The notes under the pieces are model-generated. The model was not told the DNA's origin. It saw only the letters and a program-made list of their open reading frames with translations, and ran no database searches. DNA of 21,535 nucleotides, taken from positions 1 to 21,535 of the forward strand of contig JAXFQS010000041.1 in NCBI GenBank assembly GCA_034178815.1. Direction: 5' to 3'. The stretch comes from JAXFQS01 sp034178815. Lineage in GTDB: Bacteria > Verrucomicrobiota > Kiritimatiellia > RFP12 > DVOR01. The position numbers were made by a program, and so were the translations under genes. Below are positions 21,205-21,535 of the stretch, piece after piece; positions within the stretch are counted from its first letter, which is position 1; each line of letters opens with the position of its first letter.

Positions 21205-21535
21205 TCAGTAGATGAAGATGCAGGTTCCCCATTTGACGGGCAGGGTGAAGGTTGCACTCAAGGGGGAACCTAGGGGGTTTCCATCGGTGTCGAGAGGCAG
21301 CAGTTGCAGTTCGGTTTCGCCGCCCCGGGCGTAGTTAAAGGCGTAGATTTGCGAGCCGGCGGCGGGGACATCGGTCTCCAGCAAGGTGACCGAGAGGGTG
21401 TCGAAAATCTCATCGTTTTTGCGGCGGGAGGTGGTTCCGACGAGGCGCAGTTTGGCAGGCGAGAGGTGCTCGAACCAGGCGCTGTCGTAGGCGATCGGGA
21501 CGGTCGCGACTTGGGCATCGGCCTCTTGCTGCAAG
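21205..21535 (-). CDS. C-terminal end of a protein of unknown function (partial)
   Basis: The frame runs in from the right edge to a TGA at 21205-21207, giving about 110 residues. It is rich in beta-prone segments (TLSVTLLETDV, SQIYAFNYARGGETELQL, ATFTLPVKWGTCIFIY) and looks like the end of an extracellular protein, but no family is recognisable. It lies 26 bases upstream of the SUMF1-fold gene on the same strand, so it probably heads or precedes that operon. Confidence 0.6.
   Translation of the reverse strand, partial: LQQEADAQVATVPIAYDSAWFEHLSPAKLRLVGTTSRRKNDEIFDTLSVTLLETDVPAAGSQIYAFNYARGGETELQLLPLDTDGNPLGSPLSATFTLPVKWGTCIFIY

Noticed and set aside
1..21535. CRISPR array
   Set aside because: The repeats found are short, irregularly spaced and palindromic, without unique spacers of constant length, and no cas genes are present.

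Overview
The window is GC-rich bacterial DNA. By gene content it looks like a member of the PVC superphylum, most likely a Kiritimatiellota or Lentisphaerota polysaccharide degrader. The reasons are secreted glycoside hydrolases and an esterase, CBM9-like modules, a SUMF1-fold protein without catalytic cysteines, a trpG-trpD fusion, and gene arrangement typical of gut or marine members. This placement is an inference from domain content; no marker gene such as rRNA is present.

Layout, left to right. Positions 1-240 are an open frame entering from the left edge, possibly the end of an upstream gene. Plus-strand genes follow: a small CBM9-like protein (254-862) and a TlyA-type rRNA methyltransferase coupled to it by a GTGA overlap. 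A minus-strand carbohydrate block follows: a tannase/feruloyl-esterase-family protein (4032-5336) feeding into a clan GH-A hydrolase (1694-4003), and a separate GH97 enzyme (5811-7814) with its own promoter. Divergent from GH97 is a complete tryptophan operon, trpE-trpGD-trpC-trpF-trpB-trpA (8244-14408), behind a near-consensus sigma70 promoter. Next come a tRNA-Ser(GCU) with promoter and a terminator-like hairpin, then a decayed PLD/SNF2 helicase gene (14875-16722, minus). The right end is another minus-strand carbohydrate operon: a gene cut by the window edge, a SUMF1-fold protein, and a CBM9 plus DUF4091/GH123-like hydrolase.

How the genes work together. The trp genes cover every step from chorismate to tryptophan in one tightly packed transcript. 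The secreted esterase and hydrolases are plausibly used for plant or mucosal glycans with ester decorations and alpha-galactosyl or hexosaminyl groups.

The most unusual signal is a dispersed repeat family with the core AAGGT-N4-ACCTT. It occurs between genes and also inside at least one coding region, where it forms the linker behind a signal peptide. A second unexplained pattern is the switch from C-ending to G-ending codons part-way through genes or operons, in the direction of transcription.
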